Source of the DNA: Clusia tigrina
Taxonomy: Eukaryota > Arthropoda > Insecta > Diptera > Clusiidae
DNA length: 64,000 nt
NCBI GenBank assembly: GCA_920105625.2
Contig: OV050032.1
Coordinates: 97,882,542-97,946,541 of the forward strand
Direction of reading: 5' to 3'
Every line of letters starts with the position of its first letter. Positions within the stretch are counted from its first letter, which is position 1. A program made the translations under genes and the position numbers. This document shows positions 1-11,855 of this stretch, in pieces. Below the pieces are notes generated by a model. The model was given only the letters and a program-made list of their open reading frames with translations, did no database searches and was not told where the DNA came from.

Positions 1-101
1 CTATCGCTCAAAACTATGCTACCCTAGAGTCCCAAATCAAGCACTTATAAAACTTCAAACGCCCCGAACTTCTTTACGGTACGTCCTACACCTATCAAAG
101 T
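1..101 (+). repeat. Partial monomer at left edge
   Basis: This is the 3' part of a satellite monomer, corresponding to monomer bases 96 to 196, cut by the window edge. It carries the AAGCACTTATA and CCCCGAAC signatures of type B but ends in AAAGT, not AAAGG. The array therefore continues to the left. Confidence 0.95.
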
Positions 102-160
102 TTGCAACATACAAATGCTTGTAACTTTTTACTGGAGCGTCATAAGACCTTGAAATTTTG

Positions 161-189
161 TGACAATGAAGTACTCGAGCCTCTTGTCA
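161..189. other. TGACAA/TTGTCA inverted repeat (representative)
   Basis: TGACAA at 161-166 and TTGTCA at 184-189 form a 6-base inverted repeat with a 17-base loop. It is intact in every monomer with g61 (types A, A1, D and the right-domain GTGACAATG monomers) and loses one pair where base 61 is A. No compensating change is seen, so a conserved structure is not supported. Confidence 0.3.
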
Positions 190-1435
190 ATTTAAGCTAT
201 CGCTCAAAACTATGCTACCCTAGAGTCCCAAATCAAACACTGATAAAACTTCAAACGCCCCGAACTTCTTTACGGTACGTCCTACACCCATCAAAGTTTG
301 CAACATACAAATGCTTGTAACTTTTTACTGGAGCGTCATAAAACCTTGAAATTTTGTAACAATGAAGTACCCGAGCCTCTTGTCAATTTAAGCTATCGCT
401 CAAAACTATGCTACCCTAGAGTCCCAAATCAAGCACTTATAAAACTTCAAACGCCCCGAACTTCTTTACGGTACGTCCTACACCTATCAAAGGTTGCAAC
501 ATACAAATGCTTGTAAATTTTTACTAAAGCGTCATAAAACCTTGAAATTTTGTAACAATGAAGTACTCGAGCCTCTTGTCAATTTAAGCCATCGCTCAAA
601 GCTCTGCTACCCTTGAGTCCCAAATCAAACACTGATAAAACTTCAAACGCCCCTAACTTCTTTACGGTACGTCATACACCTATCAAAGTTTGCAACATAC
701 AAATGCTTGTAACTTTTTACTGGAGCGTCATAAAACCTTGAAATTTTGTGACAATGAAGTACCCGCGCCTCTTGTCAATTTAAGCTATCGCTCAAAACTA
801 TGCTACCCTAGTGTCCCAAATCAAACACTGATAAAACTTCAAACGCCCCGAACTTCTTTACGGTACGTCCTACACCTATCAAAGTTTCCAACATACAAAT
901 GCTTGTAACTTTTTACTGGAGCGTCATAAAACCTTGAAATTTTGTAACAATGAAGTATCCGAGCCTCTTGTCAATTTAAGCTATCGCTCAAAACTATGCT
1001 ACCCTAGAGTCCCAAATCAAGCACTTATAAAACTTCAAAAGCCCCGAACTTCTTTACGGTACGTCCTACACCTATCAAAGGTTGCAACATACAAATGCTT
1101 GTAACTTTTTACTGGAGCGTCATAAAACCTTGAAATTTTGTAACAATAAAGTACTCGAGCCTCTTGTCAATTTAAGCCATCGCTCAAAGCTATGCTACCC
1201 TTGAGTCCCAAATCAAACACTGATAAAACTTCAAACGCCCCTAACTTCTTTACGGTACGGCCTACACCTATCAAAGTTTGCAACATACAAATGCTTGTAA
1301 CTTTTTATTGGAGCGTCATAAAACCTTGAAATTTTGTAACAATAAAGTACCCGAGCCTCTTGTCAATTTAAGCCATCGCTCAAAACTATGCTACCCTAGA
1401 GTCCCAAATCAAACACTGATAAAACTTCAAACGCC
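176..1435 (+). repeat. 7-monomer duplication, copy 1
   Basis: This block matches 1548-2807 at an offset of 1,372 bp (7 x 196). The shared monomer order is B, F, A1, B, N, then a C-like monomer. I noted three differences over about 1,260 bp (near 516, 1040 and 1240). At the right end the copies split at CCCCGAAC versus CCCCTAAC. Confidence 0.85.
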
Positions 1436-1547
1436 CCGAACTTCTTTACGGTACGTCCTACACCCATCAAAGTTTGCAACATACAAATGCTTGTAACTTT
1501 TTACTGGAGCGTCATAAAACCTTGAAATTTTGTAACAATAAAGTACC

Positions 1548-2807
1548 CGAGCCTCTTGTCAATTTAAGCTATCGCTCAAAACTATGCTACCCTAGAGTCC
1601 CAAATCAAACACTGATAAAACTTCAAACGCCCCGAACTTCTTTACGGTACGTCCTACACCCATCAAAGTTTGCAACATACAAATGCTTGTAACTTTTTAC
1701 TGGAGCGTCATAAAACCTTGAAATTTTGTAACAATGAAGTACCCGAGCCTCTTGTCAATTTAAGCTATCGCTCAAAACTATGCTACCCTAGAGTCCCAAA
1801 TCAAGCACTTATAAAACTTCAAACGCCCCGAACTTCTTTACGGTACGTCCTACACCTATCAAAGGTTGCAACATACAAATGCTTGTAACTTTTTACTAAA
1901 GCGTCATAAAACCTTGAAATTTTGTAACAATGAAGTACTCGAGCCTCTTGTCAATTTAAGCCATCGCTCAAAGCTCTGCTACCCTTGAGTCCCAAATCAA
2001 ACACTGATAAAACTTCAAACGCCCCTAACTTCTTTACGGTACGTCATACACCTATCAAAGTTTGCAACATACAAATGCTTGTAACTTTTTACTGGAGCGT
2101 CATAAAACCTTGAAATTTTGTGACAATGAAGTACCCGCGCCTCTTGTCAATTTAAGCTATCGCTCAAAACTATGCTACCCTAGTGTCCCAAATCAAACAC
2201 TGATAAAACTTCAAACGCCCCGAACTTCTTTACGGTACGTCCTACACCTATCAAAGTTTCCAACATACAAATGCTTGTAACTTTTTACTGGAGCGTCATA
2301 AAACCTTGAAATTTTGTAACAATGAAGTATCCGAGCCTCTTGTCAATTTAAGCTATCGCTCAAAACTATGCTACCCTAGAGTCCCAAATCAAGCACTTAT
2401 AAAACTTCAAACGCCCCGAACTTCTTTACGGTACGTCCTACACCTATCAAAGGTTGCAACATACAAATGCTTGTAACTTTTTACTGGAGCGTCATAAAAC
2501 CTTGAAATTTTGTAACAATAAAGTACTCGAGCCTCTTGTCAATTTAAGCCATCGCTCAAAGCTATGCTACCCTTGAGTCCCAAATCAAACACTGATAAAA
2601 CTTCAAACGCCCGTAACTTCTTTACGGTACGGCCTACACCTATCAAAGTTTGCAACATACAAATGCTTGTAACTTTTTATTGGAGCGTCATAAAACCTTG
2701 AAATTTTGTAACAATAAAGTACCCGAGCCTCTTGTCAATTTAAGCCATCGCTCAAAACTATGCTACCCTAGAGTCCCAAATCAAACACTGATAAAACTTC
2801 AAACGCC
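1548..2807 (+). repeat. 7-monomer duplication, copy 2
   Basis: Second copy of the block at 176-1435, offset 1,372 bp. Its last monomer (2650) is a hybrid: C type at the 5' end, then CCCCTAAC and the TTTCC junction usual after A1 monomers. This marks an exchange point. Confidence 0.85.
2222..2722 (+). repeat. 3-monomer duplication, copy 1 (B-N)
   Basis: This segment matches 2810-3310 at an offset of 588 bp (3 x 196). It includes a B monomer starting with TTCCAACAT and an N monomer with ACGGCC. A private base change near 2613 (CCCGTAAC) is not shared by the second copy. Confidence 0.75.
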
Positions 2808-2809
2808 CC

Positions 2810-3310
2810 TAACTTCTTTACGGTACGTCCTACACCTATCAAAGTTTCCAACATACAAATGCTTGTAACTTTTTACTGGAGCGTCATAAAACCTTGAAAT
2901 TTTGTAACAATGAAGTATCCGAGCCTCTTGTCAATTTAAGCTATCGCTCAAAACTATGCTACCCTAGAGTCCCAAATCAAGCACTTATAAAACTTCAAAC
3001 GCCCCGAACTTCTTTACGGTACGTCCTACACCTATCAAAGGTTGCAACATACAAATGCTTGTAACTTTTTACTGGAGCGTCATAAAACCTTGAAATTTTG
3101 TAACAATAAAGTACTCGAGCCTCTTGTCAATTTAAGCCATCGCTCAAAGCTATGCTACCCTTGAGTCCCAAATCAAACACTGATAAAACTTCAAACGCCC
3201 CTAACTTCTTTACGGTACGGCCTACACCTATCAAAGTTTGCAACATACAAATGCTTGTAACTTTTTATTGGAGCGTCATAAAACCTTGAAATTTTGTAAC
3301 AATAAAGTAC
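2810..3310 (+). repeat. 3-monomer duplication, copy 2 (B-N)
   Basis: Second copy of 2222-2722, ending where base 74 of the monomer changes from C to T (CCCGAG to CTCGAG). Confidence 0.75.
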
Positions 3311-4413
3311 TCGAGCCTCTTGTCAATTTAAGCCATCGCTCAAAACTGTGCTACCCTAGAGTCCCAAATCAAACACTGATAAAACTTCAAACGCCCCTAA
3401 CTTCTATACGGTACGTCCTACACCTATCAAAGTTTGCAACATACAAATGCTTGTAACTTTTTACTGGAGCGTCATAAAACCTTGAAATTTTGTGACAATG
3501 AAGTACTCGCGCCTCTTGTCAATTTAAGCTATCGCTCAAAACTATGCTACCCTAGAGTCCCAAATCAAACACTGATAAAACTTCAAACGCCCCGAACTTC
3601 TTTACGGTACGTCCTACACCTATCAAAGTTTGCAACATACAAATGCTTGTAACTTTTTACTGGAGCGTCATAAAACCTTGAAATTTTGTAACAATAAAGT
3701 ACCCGAGCCTCTTGTCAATTTAAGCCATCGCTCAAAACTATGCTACCCTAGAGTCCCAAATCAAACACTGATAAAACTTGAAACGCCCCTAACTTCTATA
3801 CGGTACGTCCTACACCTATCAAAGTTTGCAACATACAAATGCTTGTAACTTTTTACTGGAGCGTCATAAAACCTTGAAATTTTGTGACAATGAAGTACCC
3901 GCGCCTCTTGTCAATTTAAGCTATCGCTCAAAACTATGCTACCCTAGTGTCCCAAATCAAACACTGATAAAACTTCAAACGCCCCGAACTTCTTTACGGT
4001 ACGTCCTACACCTATCAAAGTTTGCAACATACAAATGCTTGTAACTTTTTACTGGAGCGTCATAAAACCTTGAAATTTTGTAACAATAAAGTACTCGAGC
4101 CTCTTGTCAATTTAAGGCATCGCTCAAAGTTATGCTACCCTAGAGTCCCAAATCAAACACTGATAAAACTTCAAACGCCCCTAACTTCTTTACGGTACGT
4201 CCTACACCTATCAAAGTTGGCAACATTCAAATGCTTGTAACTTTTTACTGGAGCGTCATAAAACCTTGAAATTTTGTAACAATAAAGTACCCGAGCCTCT
4301 TGTCAATTTAAGCTATCGCTCAAAGCTATGCTACCCTTGAGTCCCAAATCAAACAATGATAAAACTTCAAACGCCCCTAACTTCTTTACGGTACGTCCTA
4401 TACCTATCAAAGG

Positions 4414-4606
4414 TTGCAACATACAAATGCTTGTAACTTTTTACTGGAGCGTAAAAGCTTGAAAGTTTGTAACAATGAAGTATCCGAGCCTCTTGACAAT
4501 TTAAGCTATCGCTCAAAACTATGCTACCCTAGAGTCCCAAATCAAGCACTTATAAAACTTCAAATGCCCCGAACTTCTTTACGGTACGTCCTACACCTAT
4601 CAAAGG
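4414..4606 (+). repeat. 193-bp B-type monomer with 3-bp deletion
   Basis: This monomer reads GCGTAAAAGCTTGAAAG where others read GCGTCATAAAACCTTG, so three bases (CAT) are missing near 4453. It also has private changes creating an AAGCTT site and TCTTGACAAT for TCTTGTCAAT. It is the only 3-bp indel in the window and is the most altered B monomer. Confidence 0.85.
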
Positions 4607-4989
4607 TTGCAACATACAAATGCTTGTAACTTTTTACTGGAGCGTCATAAAACCTTGAAATTTTGTAACAATAAAGTACTCGAGCCTCTTGTCAATTTAA
4701 GCCATCGCTCAAAGCTATGCTACCCTTGAGTCCCAAATCAAACACTGATAAAACTTCAAACGCCCCTAACTTCTTTACGGTACGGCCTACACCTATCAAA
4801 GTTTGCAACATACAAATGCTTGTAACTTTTTACTGGAGCGTCATAAAACCTTGAAATTTTGTAACAATAAAGTACCCGAGCCTCTTGTCAATTTAAGCCA
4901 TCGCTCAAAACTATGCTACCCTAGAGTCCCAAATCAAACACTGATAAAACTTCAAACGCCCCTAACTTCTATACGGTACGTCCTACACC

Positions 4990-4997
4990 TATAAAAG
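4990..4997 (+). other. TATAAAAG motif created by a point change
   Basis: The usual CTATCAAAG at the monomer junction reads CTATAAAAG here, giving a perfect match to the TATA-box form TATAAAAG. The same change is at 7732-7739 in the duplicate. A chance resemblance is likely; no start site or transcript evidence is visible. Confidence 0.25.
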
Positions 4998-5202
4998 TTT
5001 GCAACATACAAATGCTTGTAACTTTTTACTGGAGCGTCATAAAACCTTGATATTTTGTGACAATGAAGTACCCGAGCCTCTTGTCAATTTAAGCTATCGC
5101 TCAAAACTATGCTACCCTAGAGTCCCAAATCAAACACTGATAAAACTTCAAACGCCCCGAACTTCTTTACGGTACGTCCTACACCTATCAAAGTTTGCAA
5201 CA

Positions 5203-5216
5203 TACAAATGTTTGTA
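5203..5216. other. 14-bp dyad in E monomers (representative)
   Basis: TACAAATGTTTGTA has 6-base arms (TACAAA and TTTGTA) around a 2-base centre. In ordinary monomers the same place reads TACAAATGCTTGTA, with 5-base arms around 4 bases. The dyad is at monomer bases 9-22 of most monomers, and the stronger form marks E monomers (12444 is an imperfect exception). Dyads are common in centromeric satellites and could extrude as small hairpins or bind a dimeric protein; neither is shown here. Confidence 0.5.
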
Positions 5217-6762
5217 CCTTTTTACTGGAGCGTCATAAAACCTTGAAATTTTGTAACAATAATGTACTCGAGCCTCTTGTCAATTTAAGCCATCGCTCAA
5301 AACTGTGCTACCCTAGAGTCCCAAATCAAACACTGATAAAACTTCAAACGCCCCTAACTTCTATACGGTACGTCCTACACCTATCAAAGTTTGCAACATA
5401 CAAATGCTTGTAACTTTTTACTGGAGCGTCATAAAACCTTAAAATTTTGTGACAATGAAGTACCCGCGCCTCTTGTCAATTTAAGCTATCGCTCAAAACT
5501 ATGCTACCCTAGGGTCCCAAATCAAACACTGATAAAACTTCAAACGCCCCGAACTTCTTTACGGTACGTCCTACACCTATCAAAGTTTGCAACATACAAA
5601 TGCTTGTAACTTTTTACTGGAGCGTCATAAAACCTTGAAATTTTGTAACAATGAAGTACCCGAGCCTCTTGTCAATTTAAGCTATCGCTCAAAACTATGC
5701 TACCCTAGAGTCCCAAATCAAGCACTTATAAAACTTCAAACGCCCCGAACTTCTTTACGGTACGTCCAACACCTATCAAAGGTTGCAACATACAAATGCT
5801 TGTAATTTTTTACTGGAGTGTCATAAAACCTTGAAATTTTGTAACAATAAAGTACACGAGCCTCTTGTCAATTTAAGCCATCGCTCAAAACTATGCTACC
5901 CTAGGGTCCCAAATCAAACACTGATAAAACTTCAAACGCCCCTAACTTCTTTACGGTACGTCCTACGCCTATCAAAGTTTGCAACATACAAATGCTTGTA
6001 ACTTTTTACTGGAGCGTCATAAAACCTTGAAATTGTGTGACAATAAAGTACCCGAGCCTCTTGTCAATTTAAGCTATCGCTCAAAACTATGCTACCCTAG
6101 AGTCCCAAATCAAACACTGATAAAACTTCAAACGCCCCTAACTTCTTTACGGTACGTCCTACACCTATCAAAGTTTGCAACATACAAATGCTTGTAACTT
6201 TTTACTGGAGCGTCATAAAACCTTGAAATTTTGTAACAATGAAGTACCCGAGCCTCTTGTCAATTTAAGCCATCGCTCAAAACTATGCTACCCTAGAGAC
6301 CCAAATCAAACACTGATAAAACTTCAAACGCCCCTAAGTTCTATACGGTATGTCCTACACCTATCAAAGTTTGCAACATACAAATGCTTGTAACTTTTTA
6401 CTGGAGCGTCATAAAACCTTGAAATTTTGTAACAATGAAGTACCCGAGCCTCTTGTCAATTTAAGCTATCGCTCAAAACTATGCTACCCTAGAGTCCCAA
6501 ATCAAACACTGATAAAACTTCAAACGCCCCGAACTTCTTTACGGTACGTCCTACACCCATCAAAGTGTGCAACATACAAATGCTTGTAACTTTTTACTGG
6601 AGCGTCATAAAACCTTGAAATTTTGTAACAATAAAGTACCCGAGCCTCTTGTCAATTTAAGCCATCGCTCAAAACTATGCTACCCTAGAGTCCCAAATCA
6701 AACACTGATAAAACTTGAAACGCCCCTAACTTCTATAAGGTACGTCCTACACCTATCAAAGT

Positions 6763-6957
6763 TTGCAACATACAAATGCTTGTAACTTTTTACTGGAGCG
6801 TCATAAAACCTTGAAATTTTGTGACAATGAAGTACCCGCGCCTCTTGTCAATTTAAGCTATCGCTCAAAACTATGCTACCCTAGTGTCCCAAATCAAACA
6901 CTGATAAAACTTCGAACGCCCCTAACTTTTTACGGTACATCCTACACCTATCAAAGT
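6763..6957 (+). repeat. 195-bp A1 monomer with TTCGAA and 1-bp loss
   Basis: TTCGAA at 6911-6916 replaces TTCAAA, and AACTTTTTACGG replaces AACTTCTTTACGG, one base short. It is followed by a C'' monomer with TAATTTCTATACGG. The same pair occurs at 9505, 18128, 62022 and 63589. Because 195 is divisible by three, the loss lets one reading frame run 137 codons through two monomers (6763-7176); this is a length effect, not evidence of a gene. Confidence 0.85.
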
Positions 6958-7153
6958 TTGCAACATACAAATGCTTGTAACTTTTTACTGGAGCGTCATA
7001 AAACCTTGAAATTTTGTAACAATAAAGTACCCGAGCCTCTTGTCAATTTAAGCCATCGCTCAAAACTATGCTACCCTAGAGTCCCAAATCAAACACTGAT
7101 AAAACTTCAAACGCCCCTAATTTCTATACGGTACGTCCTACACCTATCAAAGT

Positions 7154-7740
7154 TTGCAACATACAAATGCTTGTAACTTTTTACTGGAGCGTCATAAAAC
7201 CTTGCAATTTTGTAACAACAAAGTACCCGAGCCTCTTGTCAATTTAAGCTATCGCTAAAAGCTATGCTACCCTTGAGTCCCAAATCAAACACTGATAAAG
7301 CTTCAAACGCCCCTAACTTCTTTACGGTACGTCCGACACCTATCAAAGTTGGCAACATTCAAATGCTTGTAACTTTTTACTACAGCGTCATAAAACTCTG
7401 AAATTTTGTAACAATGAAGTACCCGAGCCTCTTGTCAATTTAAGCTATCGCTCAAAGCTATGCTACCCTTGAGTCCCAAATCAAACACTGATAAAACTTC
7501 AAATGGCCCTAACTTCTTTACGGTACGTCCTATACCTATCAAAGTTTGCAACATACAAATGCTTGTAACTTTTTACTAAAGCGTCATAAAACCTTGAAAT
7601 TTTGTAACAATGAAGTACCCGCGCCTCTTGTCAATTTAAGCTATCGCTCAAAACTATGCTACCCTAGTGTCCCAAATCAAACACTGATAAAACTTCGAAC
7701 GCCCCTAACTTTTTACGGTACGTCCTACACCTATAAAAGT
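7154..7740 (+). repeat. G1-G2-F cassette
   Basis: Three strongly marked monomers. G1 (7154) has AAAGCTTC (a HindIII site) and CCTTGAG. G2 (7350) starts TTGGCAACATTC, with CTACAGCG and AAATGGCCC, and ends CTATACC. F (7546) has CTAAAGCG and is then hybrid: after base 73 it becomes A1-like with TTCGAA (7693-7698) and a 1-bp loss. These are the most diverged monomers in the left half. Confidence 0.8.
7732..7739 (+). other. TATAAAAG motif, second copy
   Basis: Copy of the 4990-4997 motif carried by the 14-monomer duplication. Only the sequence match is seen; promoter function is not shown. Confidence 0.25.
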
Positions 7741-9504
7741 TTGCAACATACAAATGCTTGTAACTTTTTACTGGAGCGTCATAAAACCTTGATATTTTGT
7801 GACAATGAAGTACCCGAGCCTCTTGTCAATTTAAGCTATCGCTCAAAACTATGCTACCCTAGAGTCCCAAATCAAACACTGATAAAACTTCAAACGCCCC
7901 GAACTTCTTTACGGTACGTCCTACACCTATCAAAGTTTGCAACATACAAATGTTTGTACCTTTTTACTGGAGCGTCATAAAACCTTGAAATTTTGTAACA
8001 ATAATGTACTCGAGCCTCTTGTCAATTTAAGCCATCGCTCAAAACTGTGCTACCCTAGAGTCCCAAATCAAACACTGATAAAACTTCAAACGCCCCTAAC
8101 TTCTATACGGTACGTCCTACACCTATCAAAGTTTGCAACATACAAATGCTTGTAACTTTTTACTGGAGCGTCATAAAACCTTAAAATTTTGTGACAATGA
8201 AGTACCCGCGCCTCTTGTCAATTTAAGCTATCGCTCAAAACTATGCTACCCTAGGGTCCCAAATCAAACACTGATAAAACTTCAAACGCCCCGAACTTCT
8301 TTACGGTACGTCCTACACCTATCAAAGTTTGCAACATACAAATGCTTGTAACTTTTTACTGGAGCGTCATAAAACCTTGAAATTTTGTAACAATGAAGTA
8401 CCCGAGCCTCTTGTCAATTTAAGCTATCGCTCAAAACTATGCTACCCTAGAGTCCCAAATCAAGCACTTATAAAACTTCAAACGCCCCGAACTTCTTTAC
8501 GGTACGTCCAACACCTATCAAAGGTTGCAACATACAAATGCTTGTAATTTTTTACTGGAGTGTCATAAAACCTTGAAATTTTGTAACAATAAAGTACACG
8601 AGCCTCTTGTCAATTTAAGCCATCGCTCAAAACTATGCTACCCTAGGGTCCCAAATCAAACACTGATAAAACTTCAAACGCCCCTAACTTCTTTACGGTA
8701 CGTCCTACGCCTATCAAAGTTTGCAACATACAAATGCTTGTAACTTTTTACTGGAGCGTCATAAAACCTTGAAATTGTGTGACAATAAAGTACCCGAGCC
8801 TCTTGTCAATTTAAGCTATCGCTCAAAACTATGCTACCCTAGAGTCCCAAATCAAACACTGATAAAACTTCAAACGCCCCTAACTTCTTTACGGTACGTC
8901 CTACACCTATCAAAGTTTGCAACATACAAATGCTTGTAACTTTTTACTGGAGCGTCATAAAACCTTGAAATTTTGTAACAATGAAGTACCCGAGCCTCTT
9001 GTCAATTTAAGCCATCGCTCAAAACTATGCTACCCTAGAGACCCAAATCAAACACTGATAAAACTTCAAACGCCCCTAAGTTCTATACGGTATGTCCTAC
9101 ACCTATCAAAGTTTGCAACATACAAATGCTTGTAACTTTTTACTGGAGCGTCATAAAACCTTGAAATTTTGTAACAATGAAGTACCCGAGCCTCTTGTCA
9201 ATTTAAGCTATCGCTCAAAACTATGCTACCCTAGAGTCCCAAATCAAACACTGATAAAACTTCAAACGCCCCGAACTTCTTTACGGTACGTCCTACACCC
9301 ATCAAAGTGTGCAACATACAAATGCTTGTAACTTTTTACTGGAGCGTCATAAAACCTTGAAATTTTGTAACAATAAAGTACCCGAGCCTCTTGTCAATTT
9401 AAGCCATCGCTCAAAACTATGCTACCCTAGAGTCCCAAATCAAACACTGATAAAACTTCAAACGCCCCTAACTTCTATAAGGTACGTCCTACACCTATCA
9501 AAGT

Positions 9505-9699
9505 TTGCAACATACAAATGCTTGTAACTTTTTACTGGAGCGTCATAAAACCTTGAAATTTTGTGACAATGAAGTACCCGCGCCTCTTGTCAATTTAAGC
9601 TATCGCTCAAAACTATGCTACCCTAGTGTCCCAAATCAAACACTGATAAAACTTCGAACGCCCCTAACTTTTTACGGTACATCCTACACCTATCAAAGT
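9505..9699 (+). repeat. 195-bp A1 monomer with TTCGAA and 1-bp loss
   Basis: Copy of the 6763 monomer inside the 14-monomer duplication, TTCGAA at 9653-9658, followed by C'' at 9700. Confidence 0.85.
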
Positions 9700-9895
9700 T
9701 TGCAACATACAAATGCTTGTAACTTTTTACTGGAGCGTCATAAAACCTTGAAATTTTGTAACAATAAAGTACCCGAGCCTCTTGTCAATTTAAGCCATCG
9801 CTCAAAACTATGCTACCCTAGAGTCCCAAATCAAACACTGATAAAACTTCAAACGCCCCTAATTTCTATACGGTACGTCCTACACCTATCAAAGT

Positions 9896-10483
9896 TTGCA
9901 ACATACAAATGCTTGTAACTTTTTACTGGAGCGTCATAAAACCTTGCAATTTTGTAACAACAAAGTACCCGAGCCTCTTGTCAATTTAAGCTATCGCTAA
10001 AAGCTATGCTACCCTTGAGTCCCAAATCAAACACTGATAAAGCTTCAAACGCCCCTAACTTCTTTACGGTACGTCCGACACCTATCAAAGTTGGCAACAT
10101 TCAAATGCTTGTAACTTTTTACTACAGCGTCATAAAACTCTGAAATTTTGTAACAATGAAGTACCCGAGCCTCTTGTCAATTTAAGCTATCGCTCAAAGC
10201 TATGCTACCCTTGAGTCCCAAATCAAACACTGATAAAACTTCAAATGGCCCTAACTTCTTTACGGTACGTCCTATACCTATCAAAGTTTGCAACATACAA
10301 ATGCTTGTAACTTTTTACTAAAGCGTCATAAAACCTTGAAATTTTGTAACAATGAAGTACTCGAGCCTCTTGTCAATTTAAGCCATCGCTCAAAGCTCTG
10401 CTACCCTTGAGTCCCAAATCAAACACTGATAAAACTTCAAACGCCCCTAACTTCTTTACGGTACGTCATACACCTATCAAAGT
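9896..10483 (+). repeat. G1-G2-F cassette
   Basis: G1 (9896), G2 (10092) and a full F monomer (10288) with CTAAAGCG, GCTCTGC and GTCATACACC. It is identical in form to 7154-7740 up to the point where the earlier F becomes hybrid. Next come M (10484) and P1 (10680). Confidence 0.8.
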
Positions 10484-11855
10484 TTGCAACATACAAATGC
10501 TTGTAACTTTTTACTGGAGCGTCATAAAACCTTGAAATTTTGTAACAATGAAGTACCCGAGCCTCTTGTCAATTTAAGCCATCGCTCAAAGCTATGCTAC
10601 CCTTGAGTCCCAAATCAAACACTGATAAAACTTCAAACACTCCTAACTTCTTTACGGTACGTCCTACACCTATCAAAGTTTGCAACATACAAATGCTTGT
10701 AACTTTTTACTGGAGCGTCATAAAACCTTGAAATTTTGTAACAATGAAGTACCCGAGCCTCTTGTCAATTTAAGCCATCGCTCAAAACTATGCTACCCTA
10801 GAGACCCAAATCAAACACTGATAAAACTTCAAACGCCCCTAAGTTCTATACGGTACGTCCTACACCTATCAAAGTTTGCAACATACAAATGCTTGTAACT
10901 TTTTACTGGAGCGTCATAAAACCTTGAAATTTTGTGACAATGAAGTACCCGCGCCTCTTGTCAATTTAAGCTATCGCTCAAAACTATGCTACCCTAGTGT
11001 CCCAAATCAAACACTGATAAAACTTCAAACGCCCCGAACTTCTTTACGGTACGTCCTACACCTATCAAAGTTTGCAACATACAAATGCTTGTAACTTTTT
11101 ACTGGAGCGTCATAAAACCTTGAAATTTTGTAACAATGAAGTACCCGAGCCTCTTGTCAATTTAAGCCATCGCTCAAAACTATGCTACCCTAGAGACCCA
11201 AATCAAACACTGATAAAACTTCAAACGCCCCTAAGTTCTATACGGTACGTCCTACACCTATCAAAGTTTGCAACATACAAATGCTTGTAACTTTTTACTG
11301 GAGCGTCATAAAACCTTGAAATTTTGTGACAATGAAGTACCCGCGCCTCTTGTCAATTTAAGCTATCGCTCAAAACTATGCTACCCTAGTGTCCCAAATC
11401 AAACACTTATAAAACTTCAAACGCCCCGAACTTCTTTACGGTACGTCCTACACCTATCAAAGTTTGCAACATACAAATGCTTGTAACTTTTTACTGGAGC
11501 GTCATAAAACCTTGAAATTTTGTGACAATGAAGTACCCGCGCCTCTTGTCAATTTAAGCTATCGCTCAAAACTATGCTACCCTAGTGTCCCAAATCAAAC
11601 ACTGATAAAACTTCAAACGCCCCGAACTTCTTTACGGTACGTCCTACACCTATCAAAGTTTACAACATACAAATGCTTGTAACTTTTTACTGGAGCGTCA
11701 TAAAACCTTGAAATTTTGTAACAATGAAGTATCCGAGCCTCTTGTCAATTTAAGCTATCGCTCAAAACTATGCTACCCTAGAGTCCCAAATCAAGCACTT
11801 ATAAAACTTCAAACGCCCCGAACTTCTTTACGGTAAGTCCTACACCTATCAAAGG
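10484..11855 (+). repeat. Alternating P1 and A1 monomers
   Basis: Seven monomers in the order M, P1, A1, P1, A1, A1, B. The pair P1-A1 repeats at 10680-11071 and 11072-11463 (392-bp period, near identical), and then A1 repeats alone. This is a small dimer amplification just before the first N-C-D-E-A unit. Confidence 0.75.

Larger units (their letters stand above)
4975..7618 (+). repeat. 14-monomer segmental duplication, copy 1
   Basis: About 2.64 kb matching 7717-10360 at an offset of 2,742 bp. Monomer order from 4999: D' (GATATTTT), E, A, B, H (AGTACACGAG), I (AATTGTGTGAC), P1, P2, C', A1 with TTCGAA and a 1-bp loss, C'' (TAATTTCTATACGG), G1, G2, F. Rare private variants such as CTATAAAAG, GTCCAACACC, CCTACGCC and ATAAGGTACG are all shared by both copies. 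I noted only one difference (ACTTGAAACG at 6713 versus ACTTCAAACG), so the duplication looks recent. Confidence 0.9.
7717..10360 (+). repeat. 14-monomer segmental duplication, copy 2
   Basis: Second copy of 4975-7618. The join between the copies (about 7619-7716) lies in a hybrid monomer: F type to base 73, then A1-like with TTCGAA and a 1-bp loss, then D'. After 10360 the copies part at GTACTCGAG versus GTACCCGCG. Confidence 0.9.
102..11855 (+). repeat. Left array domain (B/F/A1/N, H, P and G monomers)
   Basis: About 60 monomers. The domain is built from 7-mer and 14-mer duplications. True D monomers (GACATTTT) are absent; a related GATATTTT form occurs at 4999 and 7741. E monomers (AATAATG) occur only at 5195 and 7937. 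It ends where the first N-C-D-E-A series starts. The boundary is my choice, set by the first appearance of D at 12248 and of its preceding N and C. Confidence 0.65.

Noticed and set aside
161..189. Conserved RNA hairpin TGACAA/TTGTCA
   Set aside because: Base 61 varies freely between A and G without a compensating change in the other arm, so the pairing is not maintained.
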